Below, piece after piece: positions 46,728-55,027 of a stretch of DNA of 64,000 nt (positions within the stretch are counted from its first letter, which is position 1; each line of letters starts with the position of its first letter). The translations under genes and the position numbers were made by a program. A model generated the notes under the pieces. The model searched no databases and had not been told where the DNA came from. It saw only the letters and a program-made list of their open reading frames with translations. The stretch is from Paracoccus kondratievae (GTDB lineage: Bacteria > Pseudomonadota > Alphaproteobacteria > Rhodobacterales > Rhodobacteraceae): the NCBI RefSeq assembly GCF_009301415.1, contig NZ_CP045074.1, positions 62,001 to 126,000 on the forward strand. The letters are read 5' to 3'.

Positions 46728-47450
46728 CAGGCTATCAACGTGAGTTCAACCCCGCTCTGTCTTCGGGCGCGTTTATCGCTGATGCGATCTCGCGCGGGGT
46801 TGATACCTATTTCAGCTTGACCAATGAGCAAGCGGCTCAAGCTGATCGTGAGGCAGAGGCCGTGCAGGCCGTGCGCGAACATGAGCGCCGCAAGGACCTC
46901 ATCGCTTTTGAACATAACTTTAATCGGACCAAAACCGGCTTTGATTATGATCTGACATCGGTTCAACCGTATAACCGCCCACGCATCGATCGCCGAAACG
47001 CATTTCGGGCGCATTCATGCCTTACTTCGCGCGGCCACGCCCTGCCCCAACGATTTTGCAGACGCGATCGTCCTTGAGGCTTGGCTGCCCTGTCTTTCTG
47101 CACAAGGGTTTCCCGCGCTTTGGGGTGTGCTGATGGATCATCCCTGCCTGGGGCACCGCCGACTGCTGCTGATTGACCGATCTGACGGTTGGGCCCGCAG
47201 CTTACAGGGCCTGATCCGCCTGCCCGGCAGCGCATATTGGCACCCCCCGAAGCTGCATGGCATCGCGCGTCAGATCCAAATGATCGAGGCTGCAGGCCAT
47301 GTGTCCATCGATTGTCCGAAGATGCTGGATAGTCTGCTTTCGGAATTCGCGCGGGCTGTTCGCCTGATGCATTGCAGCCAGCCCCCCGCCCGTCCGCCAG
47401 GACCGTCACAGACTGGTGCTCTCGTGCTTCCGAATGGGAGATCCCCATGA
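46728..47450 (+). other. Unidentified, broken coding sequence right of the IS21 element
   Basis: One frame (about 46740-46960) reads REFNPALSSGAFIADAISRG then VDTYFSLTNEQAAQADREAE, and a second frame (about 46980-47450) reads THFGRIHALLRAATPCPNDF then ADAIVLEAWLPCLSAQGFPA and on to GHRRLLLIDRSDGWARSL. Both look like real protein sequence. They may be two genes or one gene with a frameshift. No start for the second is seen before GTG 47127. I do not recognise a family; plasmid or mobile-element origin is plausible from the context only. Confidence 0.4.
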
Positions 47451-47589
47451 TCAACCACACATGCCTTCCGTTCCCTATCAAACCAACCAGCCAAGGCATG
47501 TGTATTGCAGCGGCGCTCGATCAGCTTTCCAGCGTCTATCGGGCCGACCACTAGGCTGAGGTCCTGCGGGCGGTGCTGGATTTCTCAGT

Positions 47590-47675
47590 CCGGCAGCTTC
47601 CGCATCTTTGTGATCTGCGAACCGATCGATTTCCGCAAGGGCATGGGCGGGTTCCAAACCGCGCGGCCTGATTTT
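47590..47675 (+). mobile_element. IS66-type orf2 (TnpB) fragment
   Basis: One frame reads SGSFRIFVICEPIDFRKGMG, the start region of IS66-family TnpB proteins, whose hallmark is DFRKG. It fades after about 28 codons. No other IS66 part was recognised nearby. Confidence 0.5.
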
Positions 47676-48027
47676 TACCGGCACCTGATCACCATTCCCC
47701 CCAACCCCTCTTGCCCCGGTCGGGCTCCCCCCCGGCCGACGGCCCCTACATGTCCGGAGTATTCACCTGTCCACCATCCCCTTCATCGAGGCCTGCTTTT
47801 TCAGCCTGACCGAGGGTCGTTTCGACCTTGAGCTCGGCCTCAAAAAGCATCTGCACAAGCTGCGCTGTAAGAGGATTCCCCCAGACCTCCTGACCCCGCC
47901 CCCGTCGATGTCGACGCATCGGACGAAAGCCCGGATATGGACCTGGCGGACTTCAACGGCATCAGCGCCCACGACGCGACGCGCATCCGGCGCCGGGTCA
48001 AACGGATGCTCGAGCGCCGCAAGGCCC
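47676..48027. other. Scrap region before the ETF-QO stub
   Basis: No intact gene. On the plus strand, STIPFIEACFFSLTEGRFDL near 47769 resembles the scrap at 19753. Farther on, DESPDMDLADFNGISAHDAT followed by RIRRRVKRMLERRKA (about 47917-48020) looks like the end of an unidentified protein, stopping where the ETF-QO stub begins on the other strand. Confidence 0.35.
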
Positions 48028-48080
48028 CCACCAACAATAACGACGTCATACTCCATCGACTCGCGGACGATTTCAGACAT
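48028..48080 (-). pseudogene. N-terminal stub of electron-transfer flavoprotein-ubiquinone oxidoreductase
   Basis: From ATG 48080, preceded by AGAGGAA, the frame reads MSEIVRESMEYDVVIVG, the conserved N-terminus and first part of the FAD-binding fold of ETF-QO. Homology ends within the glycine-rich loop at about 48028. It lies 117 bp after etfA on the same strand, so ETF-QO was probably the last gene of this operon before a rearrangement removed it. Confidence 0.65.
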
Positions 48081-48197
48081 GTTCGATTCCTCTGGACGGA
48101 GCCCCGGGGAGGTAAGTGACAAGGTTCCGTCCTTCCCGACTGACCGAAGATGTCGCCTGAGCTTTTGTCATTGCTGCATTACGGCAGGTTTTAGCCC

Positions 48198-49124
48198 TTA
48201 CAACTTCTGCGTGAGTTCTGGTACGGTGGAGAAGAGGTCCCCGACGAGGCCGTAGTCTGCGATCTGGAAGATGGGGGCCTCTTCGTCCTTGTTGATGGCG
48301 ACGATGACCTTGCTGTCCTTCATCCCCGCGAGGTGCTGGATCGCACCCGAGATGCCGACCGCAACGTAAAGCTCGGGCGCGACAACCTTGCCGGTCTGGC
48401 CAACCTGCCAGTCGTTCGGCGCGTAGCCCGAGTCCACCGCCGCGCGCGAGGCGCCGACCGCGGCGCCCAGCTTGTCGGCAAGCGCCTCGATGATCCCGAA
48501 GCTCTCTTTCGAGCCAAGGCCGCGACCGCCCGAGACCACACGTTTCGCCGAGGTCAGCTCGGGGCGGTCCGATTGCGCCACCTCGTCGCCGACCCAGGAC
48601 GACAGGCCGGGATCCGCAGCAGCAGCCACATCCGAGACCGCGGCCGAGCCACCCTCGCCCGCCGCATCAAAGCTGGCCGTGCGGATGGTGAAGACCTTCT
48701 TTGCGTCCTTCGACCTGACCGTCTGGATCGCGTTGCCGGCATAGATCGGCCGCTCGAACGTATCCGCGCCGATCACCGCCGAGACATCCGACAGCACCAT
48801 CACGTCCAGAAGCGCCGCAACCCGCGGCATGACGTTCTTGGCATCCGTCGTCGCAGGCGCGGCGATATGGTCGTAGTCACCCGCCAAAGACACGATCAGC
48901 GCCGCCGTCGGCTCGGCCAGCCGGTGGCCATAGACCGGGCTTTCCGCCACCAGCACTTTCGACACGCCGGCGATCGTCGCGGCCTCCGCGGCGGCCGCTT
49001 TCGCCGAGGCGCCGGCGCAGAGCACCGTCACATCGCCCAGGCCCCTGACCGCGCTGACCGCCTTGGCGGTCGCATCGCGGTTCAGAACACCACCCGTCAC
49101 TTCTCCAAGCAGCAGAACAGCCAT
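48198..49124 (-). CDS. etfA: Electron transfer flavoprotein alpha subunit
   Basis: This 308-residue subunit binds FAD and, with EtfB, accepts electrons from acyl-CoA dehydrogenases and related flavoenzymes. The N-terminus [20 protein letters not shown] is typical. The C-terminal FAD domain shows [61 protein letters not shown] and [20 protein letters not shown]. It overlaps the etfB stop by 1 nt. A truncated ETF-QO gene follows. The upstream operon includes an acyl-CoA dehydrogenase, a likely electron donor. Confidence 0.96.
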   Translation of the reverse strand: MAVLLLGEVTGGVLNRDATAKAVSAVRGLGDVTVLCAGASAKAAAAEAATIAGVSKVLVAESPVYGHRLAEPTAALIVSLAGDYDHIAAPATTDAKNVMPRVAALLDVMVLSDVSAVIGADTFERPIYAGNAIQTVRSKDAKKVFTIRTASFDAAGEGGSAAVSDVAAAADPGLSSWVGDEVAQSDRPELTSAKRVVSGGRGLGSKESFGIIEALADKLGAAVGASRAAVDSGYAPNDWQVGQTGKVVAPELYVAVGISGAIQHLAGMKDSKVIVAINKDEEAPIFQIADYGLVGDLFSTVPELTQKL

Positions 49125-49882
49125 CAGATCACCCCCGCTTCTTTCAGCTTGCCAACCAGCTCATCGACCGAGCCGACCCTGATGCCGGCCTTGCGCCCCT
49201 CGGGCTCGCGGGTCTTGAGAACCTCAAGCCGCGGCGAAACATCCACGCCGTAATCACCGGCGGTCTTTTCATCGAGCGGCTTTTTCTTGGCCTTCATGAT
49301 ATTGGGCAGGCTCGCATAGCGCGGCTCGTTCAGACGCAGGTCGGCGGTCACCACCGCAGGCAGGCTGACCTCGATCGTCTGCAGCCCGCCGTCAACCTCA
49401 CGCGTGACCCGGGCCTTGCCGCCATCAACCTCGAGCTTGCTGGCAAAGGTCGCCTGCGCCCAGCCCAGCAGCGCCGCCAGCATCTGGCCGGTCGCGTTCA
49501 TGTCGTTGTCGATCGGCTGTTTGCCGGCGATGATCAGGCCCGCGCCCTCTTCCTGCGCCACTTTCGCCAGGATCCTGGCCACCGCCAGGGGCTCGATGTC
49601 CTGATGCACATCATCGGCCGCAACCACCAGGATCGCACGGTCCGCGCCCATCGCAAGCGCCGTCCGCAGCGTCTCGGCTGCCTGCTTCACACCGATCGAA
49701 ACCGCGATCACCTCAGAGGCCTTCCCGGACTCCTTCAGGCGGATCGCCTCCTCAACCGCAATCTCGTCGAACGGGTTCATCGACATCTTGACGTTCGCAA
49801 GATCAACACCAGAACCATCAGACCTAACACGGGCCTTAACGTTGTAGTCAATCACACGCTTGACGGGGACCAGTATCTTCAT
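49124..49882 (-). CDS. etfB: Electron transfer flavoprotein beta subunit
   Basis: This 252-residue subunit binds AMP and forms the ETF heterodimer. It begins [20 protein letters not shown] and has the recognition and AMP segments [45 protein letters not shown] and [23 protein letters not shown]. The start at 49882 follows AGGAAG. The gene lies 18 bp after the isomerase-like gene on the same strand, so it is likely part of the operon that begins with acyl-CoA dehydrogenase at 53827. Confidence 0.96.
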   Translation of the reverse strand: MKILVPVKRVIDYNVKARVRSDGSGVDLANVKMSMNPFDEIAVEEAIRLKESGKASEVIAVSIGVKQAAETLRTALAMGADRAILVVAADDVHQDIEPLAVARILAKVAQEEGAGLIIAGKQPIDNDMNATGQMLAALLGWAQATFASKLEVDGGKARVTREVDGGLQTIEVSLPAVVTADLRLNEPRYASLPNIMKAKKKPLDEKTAGDYGVDVSPRLEVLKTREPEGRKAGIRVGSVDELVGKLKEAGVI

Positions 49883-49900
49883 GATTTCTTCCTGAAATTA

Positions 49901-50758
49901 TCAACAGACGGATCGGAAGCGCGTAACGATGGTATCTAGCACTTCGGCCGGACCGCGTTTCCACCAGTTACCTGCCGAGAAGATCTCGACCTCGCAAAGG
50001 CCGTTGTAGCCGGCCGCTTCGACCGCAGAACGGATGGTCTTCAGATCGGCCACGCCATCGCCCATCATGCCGCGATCCAGGAGCACATCGGTCGTCTCGG
50101 CCAGCCAATCGCAAAGGTGGTAGCCGAGGATGCGTTCTCCGGCGCGGGCCAGTTGCCTGGGCAGGTCGGTGTCCCACCAGACATGATAGACATCGACCGC
50201 CACGCCAAGATTTGGCGCGCCGATGGTGTCGCAGATGTCCAGCGCGTCGCGCAGGGTGGTCAGGCAAGAGCGGTTGCCGCCATAGACCGGGTTCAGAGGC
50301 TCCAGCGCCAGCTTGACGCCGCGTGCGGCGGCATAGGGCGCTGCCTCGGCCACACGGTCGGTGACAAGGCGCAGGCTTTCGACGACGCCGCGGGTGCCCG
50401 GTTCGACCCCGCCGGTGACGATGGTCAGAACCGGAGCGCCCAGCTCCGCCGCCATGTCGATCGAAGCATGGAAATCATCCATCACCGCCTGTCGGCTCTG
50501 CGGCGCCAGGGGTCCAACGAGGAAGGGGGTCCGGCAGAGCCCCGCCACCGTCAGCCCGGCCGCTCGGGCATGGGCCGCGATCCTGGCAGCATTGGTCCCG
50601 ATCTCGCGCCGCCAGAAGACAATGCCGCCATAGCCGCGCTCGGCGCAGGCGTCGATGATGCGTTCGGGGGACCAACCGGCGCCCGCACCCTCGACATTAT
50701 GGCCAAGCGTGGCGGTATTCAGCGCGAGCGCGGAAATATCATGACTGAAGTCGCGCAT
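49901..50758 (-). CDS. Sugar phosphate isomerase/epimerase-like TIM-barrel protein
   Basis: This 285-residue protein is an AP_endonuc_2/xylose-isomerase-like TIM barrel. Metal-binding features visible are the glutamate in KLALEPLNP, the aspartate and histidine in VAVDVYHVWWDTD, the histidine in ILGYHLCDW and the glutamate near the C-terminus in GLCEVEIFSAGNW. Such proteins isomerise or epimerise sugars or keto-sugar acids; the substrate is unknown. It lies 2 bp after the DUF993-like gene and 18 bp before etfB, so it is mid-operon. Confidence 0.82.
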   Translation of the reverse strand: MRDFSHDISALALNTATLGHNVEGAGAGWSPERIIDACAERGYGGIVFWRREIGTNAARIAAHARAAGLTVAGLCRTPFLVGPLAPQSRQAVMDDFHASIDMAAELGAPVLTIVTGGVEPGTRGVVESLRLVTDRVAEAAPYAAARGVKLALEPLNPVYGGNRSCLTTLRDALDICDTIGAPNLGVAVDVYHVWWDTDLPRQLARAGERILGYHLCDWLAETTDVLLDRGMMGDGVADLKTIRSAVEAAGYNGLCEVEIFSAGNWWKRGPAEVLDTIVTRFRSVC

Positions 50759-50760
50759 CG

Positions 50761-51912
50761 TCAGACGCCATAGACGGCCAGCAGCGATTTCATCCGCCGC
50801 ACCGCCAGTTCGGGATCACGCAGAAGACCGCAGGCGTCCGACTGGCGGAAGACCTGCGCGAAATAGGGCAAGGGCCGCATCGCCTGATGGCCGTTCAGCA
50901 TGATGAAATGATCCTGGAAGCCGTTCAGCCAGGCCAGAAAGACCACCCCCGTCTTGTAATATTGCGTCGGCGCGCGAAAGATCGTGCGGGCCAGCGGCAC
51001 GGTCGGGTCCAGCGTGGCACGGAAACCGGCCTTGTCCCCTTCGGCCAGCCGGTTGACGGCATAGGCGGCGGCAGGGGCCAGCGGGTCGAAGATCCCCAGC
51101 AAAGCATGGCTGAAGCCTTGGTCGTCGCCCTCGATCAGTTCGGGATAGTTGAAATCGTCGCCGGTATACATCTTAACGCCGGCAGGCAGGCGGCGGCGCA
51201 GGGTGATCTCCTTGTCCTTGTCCAAGAGCGACATCTTGATGCCGTCCACCTTGGAAAGGTTCTGCTCGATCACCGCCAGAACGGTCTCCAGCGTAGCGTC
51301 GAAATCCGAGTCGCCCCAATAGCCGGCCAGAGCGGGGTCGAACATCTCGCCCAGCCAGTGCAGGATCACCGGCTGGTCGCAGACCGACAGCACCTGTGCA
51401 TAGACATGCAGGTAATCCTCGGGCGAGGTCGCGACGCGGGCCAGCGCGCGGCTGGCCATCAGCACGATGCGGCCGCCAATGGCCTGTATCGCCTCGACCT
51501 GCTCCAGATAGGCGCGGATCACGTCGTCCAGAGCGCGGGCATCCGCCGGATCCAGATGATCGGTACCGCAGCCGTTGCCGACCAGCGCGTCGGGCAATTC
51601 GGCCTTGGTGCGCTGGATCAGCTCCAGCGCGCCGGGCCAGTCGAGGCCCATGCCGCGTTGCGCGGTATCCATCGCCTCGGCAATGCCGAGACCAAGACCG
51701 GCCAGATAGCGTCGGAATTCCATCGTCTTTTCCCAATCCACCGCCGCGCGCCCCGAAGGATCGTTGGTGGTGAAGGGGTCGGCCACCACATGGGCGGCGG
51801 AATAGACGATGCGAGCCGGATTGACGGGCAGCACGGCCTGCGCGATGGGGGTGCCGGTCAGCGTATAGTCGGCCATGCGGCCTTGTGTGTCGGGAAGTGC
51901 GATTTTCATCAT
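50761..51912 (-). CDS. DUF993-like protein (dihydrodipicolinate synthase-like aldolase fold)
   Basis: This 383-residue protein looks like the DUF993 group, distant relatives of the DapA/NAL class I aldolases. Visible segments are VYSAAHVVADPFTTNDPSGR, WEKTMEFRRYLAGLGLGIAEAMDTAQRGMG, VDGIKMSLLDKDKEI, with a lysine at the place expected for a Schiff base, and the C-terminal LPYFAQVFRQSDACGLLRDPELAVRRM. If it is an aldolase or dehydratase it would act on a keto-sugar acid. The reaction is not known to me. It starts 8 bp after the SDR gene. Confidence 0.7.
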   Translation of the reverse strand: MMKIALPDTQGRMADYTLTGTPIAQAVLPVNPARIVYSAAHVVADPFTTNDPSGRAAVDWEKTMEFRRYLAGLGLGIAEAMDTAQRGMGLDWPGALELIQRTKAELPDALVGNGCGTDHLDPADARALDDVIRAYLEQVEAIQAIGGRIVLMASRALARVATSPEDYLHVYAQVLSVCDQPVILHWLGEMFDPALAGYWGDSDFDATLETVLAVIEQNLSKVDGIKMSLLDKDKEITLRRRLPAGVKMYTGDDFNYPELIEGDDQGFSHALLGIFDPLAPAAAYAVNRLAEGDKAGFRATLDPTVPLARTIFRAPTQYYKTGVVFLAWLNGFQDHFIMLNGHQAMRPLPYFAQVFRQSDACGLLRDPELAVRRMKSLLAVYGV

Positions 51913-51920
51913 GGTCGCTT

Positions 51921-52688
51921 TCAGAAACGCGGAACCAGCATCCCGGCATCGGCCGAAATCGCCTGTCCCGTGGTATAGGGAAGCCGGCCCGAGGCCAGCG
52001 ATGCAATGATGGCGCCCATGTCGGCGGGCTGGCCGACGCGGGGGAACAGGGTCAGCCCTTCTTGGGCGCGCTGGCGATAGGTCTCGATCACGGGGGCGGT
52101 CATCTCGGTCGCGATCAGGCCGGGCTGCACGTCATAGACCGCGATGTTTTCCGGCCCGAGCCGCACGGCCAAAGCCTTGGACACCATCGCGGCGGCCGCC
52201 TTGGAGGCGCAATATTCCGACCGCTGCACCGCCACCGCGATCGCGTTCGACGAGGTGACGTTGACGATGGCATGGAACAGGTTTTCCGGGCGTTCCCGCG
52301 CCAGCAGGCGGCGGGCGAACGCTTGCGACAAAAAGAACATCGCCTTGCTGTTGACGGTCAGGCAGCGGTCCCAGCTTGCCTCGCTGACATCCAGCAGGTC
52401 GCCGCGCTGCATGACGCCCACGCCCGCGTTGTTGACCAGCGTGGTCAGGGGGCCGAGCGCATCCTCGATCCGTTGCAGAGCGGCGTCATGGCCGGCAATG
52501 TCGGTCACGTCGAAAGGCGCGGCGACGACCGGCACGCCAAGTGCGGCGATGCGTTCGACCGCCGCACGCAACTCAGCATCGTCGGCGGGACCGTTCACGG
52601 CGACGGCGAAACCTTCGCGGGCCAGTGCCTCGGCCGCAGCAAGCCCGATCCCGCGCGACGAGCCGGTGACAAGGGCAACCTGTGTCAT
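51921..52688 (-). CDS. Short-chain dehydrogenase/reductase (FabG-like)
   Basis: This 255-residue SDR has the NAD(P) motif VTGSSRGIG at residues 7-15, LVNNAGVG, and the catalytic serine with YCASK (Ser in VNVTSSNAI, Tyr and Lys in SEYCASKAA). It ends with the typical YTTGQAISADAGMLVPRF. It may oxidise a hydroxyl group on a sugar, sugar acid or hydroxyacyl-CoA. The start at 52688 overlaps the acyl-CoA dehydrogenase stop (ATGA), so it is co-translated with it. An in-frame extension upstream only reads through that gene. Confidence 0.87.
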   Translation of the reverse strand: MTQVALVTGSSRGIGLAAAEALAREGFAVAVNGPADDAELRAAVERIAALGVPVVAAPFDVTDIAGHDAALQRIEDALGPLTTLVNNAGVGVMQRGDLLDVSEASWDRCLTVNSKAMFFLSQAFARRLLARERPENLFHAIVNVTSSNAIAVAVQRSEYCASKAAAAMVSKALAVRLGPENIAVYDVQPGLIATEMTAPVIETYRQRAQEGLTLFPRVGQPADMGAIIASLASGRLPYTTGQAISADAGMLVPRF

Positions 52689-53827
52689 GCCTGCGCGCCC
52701 TTCTTCAGCAATTCGCGGGCAATGATCATGCGCTGGATCTGGTTCGTGCCCTCGTAGATCTGAGTGATCTTGGCATCGCGATAGAGCCGCTCGACCTCGA
52801 AACCCCGGATATAGCCCGAGCCGCCGAAGACCTGCACCGCATCCGCCGTGCGCGCCACCGCCATGTCGCCGGCAAAGCATTTCGCTATCGAGCAGGCCTT
52901 GGTAGCATCCTGCCCGTTGTCGATCTTGGACGCGGCCGAATGAACCAGCAGCCGCGCAGCCTCGATATCCTTGGCCATATCGGCCAGCAGCCATTGCACG
53001 CCCTGGAACTCGGCGATCTGCTTGCCGAACTGCATGCGCGTCCCGGCATATTCCAGTGCGGCCTCAAGCCCCGCCTGGCCGATGCCGACCGCCAGTGCAG
53101 CGATACCGACGCGGCCCTTGTCCAGCACGCTCATCATCATGTGAAAGCCGCGGCCCGGCTCGCCCAGCATGGCATCCGCGCCAAGCCGCACATCGGTGAA
53201 GGTCAAGGCCCCGACCTGGCTGGCGCGCTGACCCATCTTGTGTTCCTTGGGGCCGCGCTCGACCCCTGCCGCGTGCAGGTCGACGATAAAGATCGACATG
53301 CCGCGGTTGCCCGCCTCTTTGTCGGTACGGGCGAGCACGAAGCCCAGATCGGCGACGGGTGCATTGTGGATCCAGATCTTGCCGCCGTTCAGCACCCAGC
53401 CGTCGCCGTCGCGCACTGCCGTGGTGCGGATGCCCGACACGTCAGTCCCGGCCTCCGGTTCGGTGATGCAATAGGCAACCTTCTGCTGCATCGCCAGGAT
53501 CCCGGGCAGCAGCTTGCGCTGCGCTTCGGTGCCGTGGCGGACCAGAAGCGTCGAGATCAGCTCCAGCAGACCGCATTGATCGGCCACGCTGGCATAGCCG
53601 CGCGACAGTTCCTCCATCACCACGGCATAGGTCAGCGTGTCGAAGCCCGGCCCGCCCATGCTTTCCGGCACACCGATGCCGAACAGGCCCAGCTTGGCCA
53701 TCTCGTCATAGATCTCGGCCGGGAAACGCTCGTCGCGGTCCAGCGCCTCGGCTGCAGGCCGGATGACCTCGTCAGCGAAGGCGCGGGCCATGTCGCGCAC
53801 CTGCAGCTGGGTATCGTTCAGATACAT
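52685..53827 (-). CDS. Acyl-CoA dehydrogenase
   Basis: This 380-residue flavoenzyme forms a 2,3-double bond in an acyl-CoA and passes electrons to ETF. Hallmarks are the FAD-binding VAYCITEPEAGTDVSGIRT, the ACAD signature VFGGSGYIRGFEVERLYRDAKI and the catalytic glutamate in QIYEGTNQIQRMIIAREL near the C-terminus. It is the first gene of an operon leading through SDR, DUF993-like and isomerase-like genes to etfBA. The start is preceded by GGGAGGGG. A TAAC-N6-GTTA repeat 23 bp before the ATG probably controls it. Confidence 0.93.
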   Translation of the reverse strand: MYLNDTQLQVRDMARAFADEVIRPAAEALDRDERFPAEIYDEMAKLGLFGIGVPESMGGPGFDTLTYAVVMEELSRGYASVADQCGLLELISTLLVRHGTEAQRKLLPGILAMQQKVAYCITEPEAGTDVSGIRTTAVRDGDGWVLNGGKIWIHNAPVADLGFVLARTDKEAGNRGMSIFIVDLHAAGVERGPKEHKMGQRASQVGALTFTDVRLGADAMLGEPGRGFHMMMSVLDKGRVGIAALAVGIGQAGLEAALEYAGTRMQFGKQIAEFQGVQWLLADMAKDIEAARLLVHSAASKIDNGQDATKACSIAKCFAGDMAVARTADAVQVFGGSGYIRGFEVERLYRDAKITQIYEGTNQIQRMIIARELLKKGAQA

Positions 53828-53850
53828 CCTCGAATCCCCTCCCGATATGT

Positions 53851-53864
53851 AACTATCCGGTTAC
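53851..53864. promoter_or_regulatory. Operator-like inverted repeat TAAC-N6-GTTA, site 1
   Basis: TAACTATCCGGTTA lies 23 bp before the acyl-CoA dehydrogenase start, within a longer GTAAC/GTTAC symmetry. The same half-sites and spacing recur at 53955 and 58683, so this is a likely binding site for one regulator, perhaps of the TetR or GntR type. Confidence 0.6.
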
Positions 53865-53954
53865 TTTATTTGAGGCACCTTCCTCACGTCAAGCGTCAAA
53901 ACCGACAACGGCTTGGAAATCCGCTTGATCCGTGGCGTGGACTCATGCAAATTA

Positions 53955-53968
53955 TAACCAATTGGTTA
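53955..53968. promoter_or_regulatory. Operator-like inverted repeat TAAC-N6-GTTA, site 2
   Basis: TAACCAATTGGTTA is a perfect 14-bp palindrome ending 17 bp before the divergent aldo/keto reductase ATG. Sites 1 and 2 are 104 bp apart in the same intergenic region, close to ten helical turns, which would allow joint control of both directions. Confidence 0.65.
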
Positions 53969-53985
53969 CTTATGGGAGGAACCTG

Positions 53986-55002
53986 ATGAAACCATCCGAC
54001 AAACGAAAGTTCGGCCGCACGGATATGGAGGTGACCGGCTTCGCCTTCGGCACCGCACCGGTCGGCAATATTTTCCGCGAGATCGACGACCAGACCTCGC
54101 GCGCCATGTTCGATCATGCCTGGGATGCCGGCGTGCGCTATTTCGACACCGCGCCGATGTATGGCCATGGCCTGTCCGAACTGCGCACCTCCGAGGCGCT
54201 GCGCTGGCGCAAGCGCGACGATTTCGTGCTGTCTTCGAAAGTGGGCCGCCTGCTGCGCCCGGCGCGACGCGACAGCATCGACTTCGCGCCCTGGGTCAAT
54301 GCCGCCCCGTTCGCAATGGAGTTCGACTATAGCTACGACGGCACGATGCGCGCTTTCGAAGACAGCCTGCAACGGCTGGCACTGGAGCGCATCGACATTC
54401 TGTTCATCCACGACATCGACGTCTATACGCGCGGCACCGAGCAGCCCGAGGTATTCCGGCAGGCGATGGACGGCTGCTATAGGGCATTGGCCCGGCTGCG
54501 CGACGAGAGGGTCGTGAAGGCCATCGGCGTCGGCGTGAACGAATGGCAGGTCTGCCACGAGGCGTTGAAGCAACGCGATTTCGACTGCTTCCTGCTGGCC
54601 GGGCGCTATACGCTGCTGGAACAGGACGCGCTGGACGCGTTCCTGCCGCTTTGCGAGAAGCGCGGTGCGGCAGTGGTCGTGGGCGGCGGCTTCAACTCGG
54701 GGATCCTCGCCACGGGTGCGAAGCCGGGCGCAAAATACAACTACGCCCCTGCCCCGTCCGAAATTATGGACCGGGTGGCAAAGATCGAGGCGGTCTGCGC
54801 CGAATACGGCGTGCCCCTGGCGGCGGCGGCATTGCAATTCGTCGTGGCACATCCGGCTGTCCCGGCCTTCTGCGCCGGCACGCGGACTATCCAGCAGCTT
54901 GAGCAGAATCTCACGTGGTTCCAGCACCCCATTCCGGCCGCGTTCTGGGCGGCGCTGAAGGACAAGGGCCTGTTGCGTGAGGACGCGCCGGTTCCTGCCT
55001 GA
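53986..55002 (+). CDS. Aldo/keto reductase, aldose 1-dehydrogenase type
   Basis: This 338-residue AKR resembles D-threo-aldose (L-fucose) 1-dehydrogenases, which oxidise sugars to lactones. The catalytic tetrad can be read as Asp and Tyr in YFDTAPMYGHGLSE, Lys in VLSSKVGRLLRP and His in ILFIHDIDVYTRG. The start at 53986 follows GGGAGGA; an in-frame reading from 53932 would cover the operator. It is divergent from the acyl-CoA dehydrogenase operon and shares the TAAC-N6-GTTA repeats. Substrate not known. Confidence 0.86.
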   Translation: MKPSDKRKFGRTDMEVTGFAFGTAPVGNIFREIDDQTSRAMFDHAWDAGVRYFDTAPMYGHGLSELRTSEALRWRKRDDFVLSSKVGRLLRPARRDSIDFAPWVNAAPFAMEFDYSYDGTMRAFEDSLQRLALERIDILFIHDIDVYTRGTEQPEVFRQAMDGCYRALARLRDERVVKAIGVGVNEWQVCHEALKQRDFDCFLLAGRYTLLEQDALDAFLPLCEKRGAAVVVGGGFNSGILATGAKPGAKYNYAPAPSEIMDRVAKIEAVCAEYGVPLAAAALQFVVAHPAVPAFCAGTRTIQQLEQNLTWFQHPIPAAFWAALKDKGLLREDAPVPA

Positions 55003-55027
55003 GATCGCGGGTCGGCGGCGCCCGGAC

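Noticed and set aside
44330..46735. Target-site duplication for the IS21 element
   Set aside because: Bases next to the best ends (GGACCA on the left, CAGGCT on the right) do not match, so no duplication is claimed.
47763..48122. A 119-residue minus-strand protein starting MSLTSPGLRPEES
   Set aside because: Only its internal MSEIVRESMEYDVVIVG is meaningful (ETF-QO stub); the rest is antisense of other scrap sequence.
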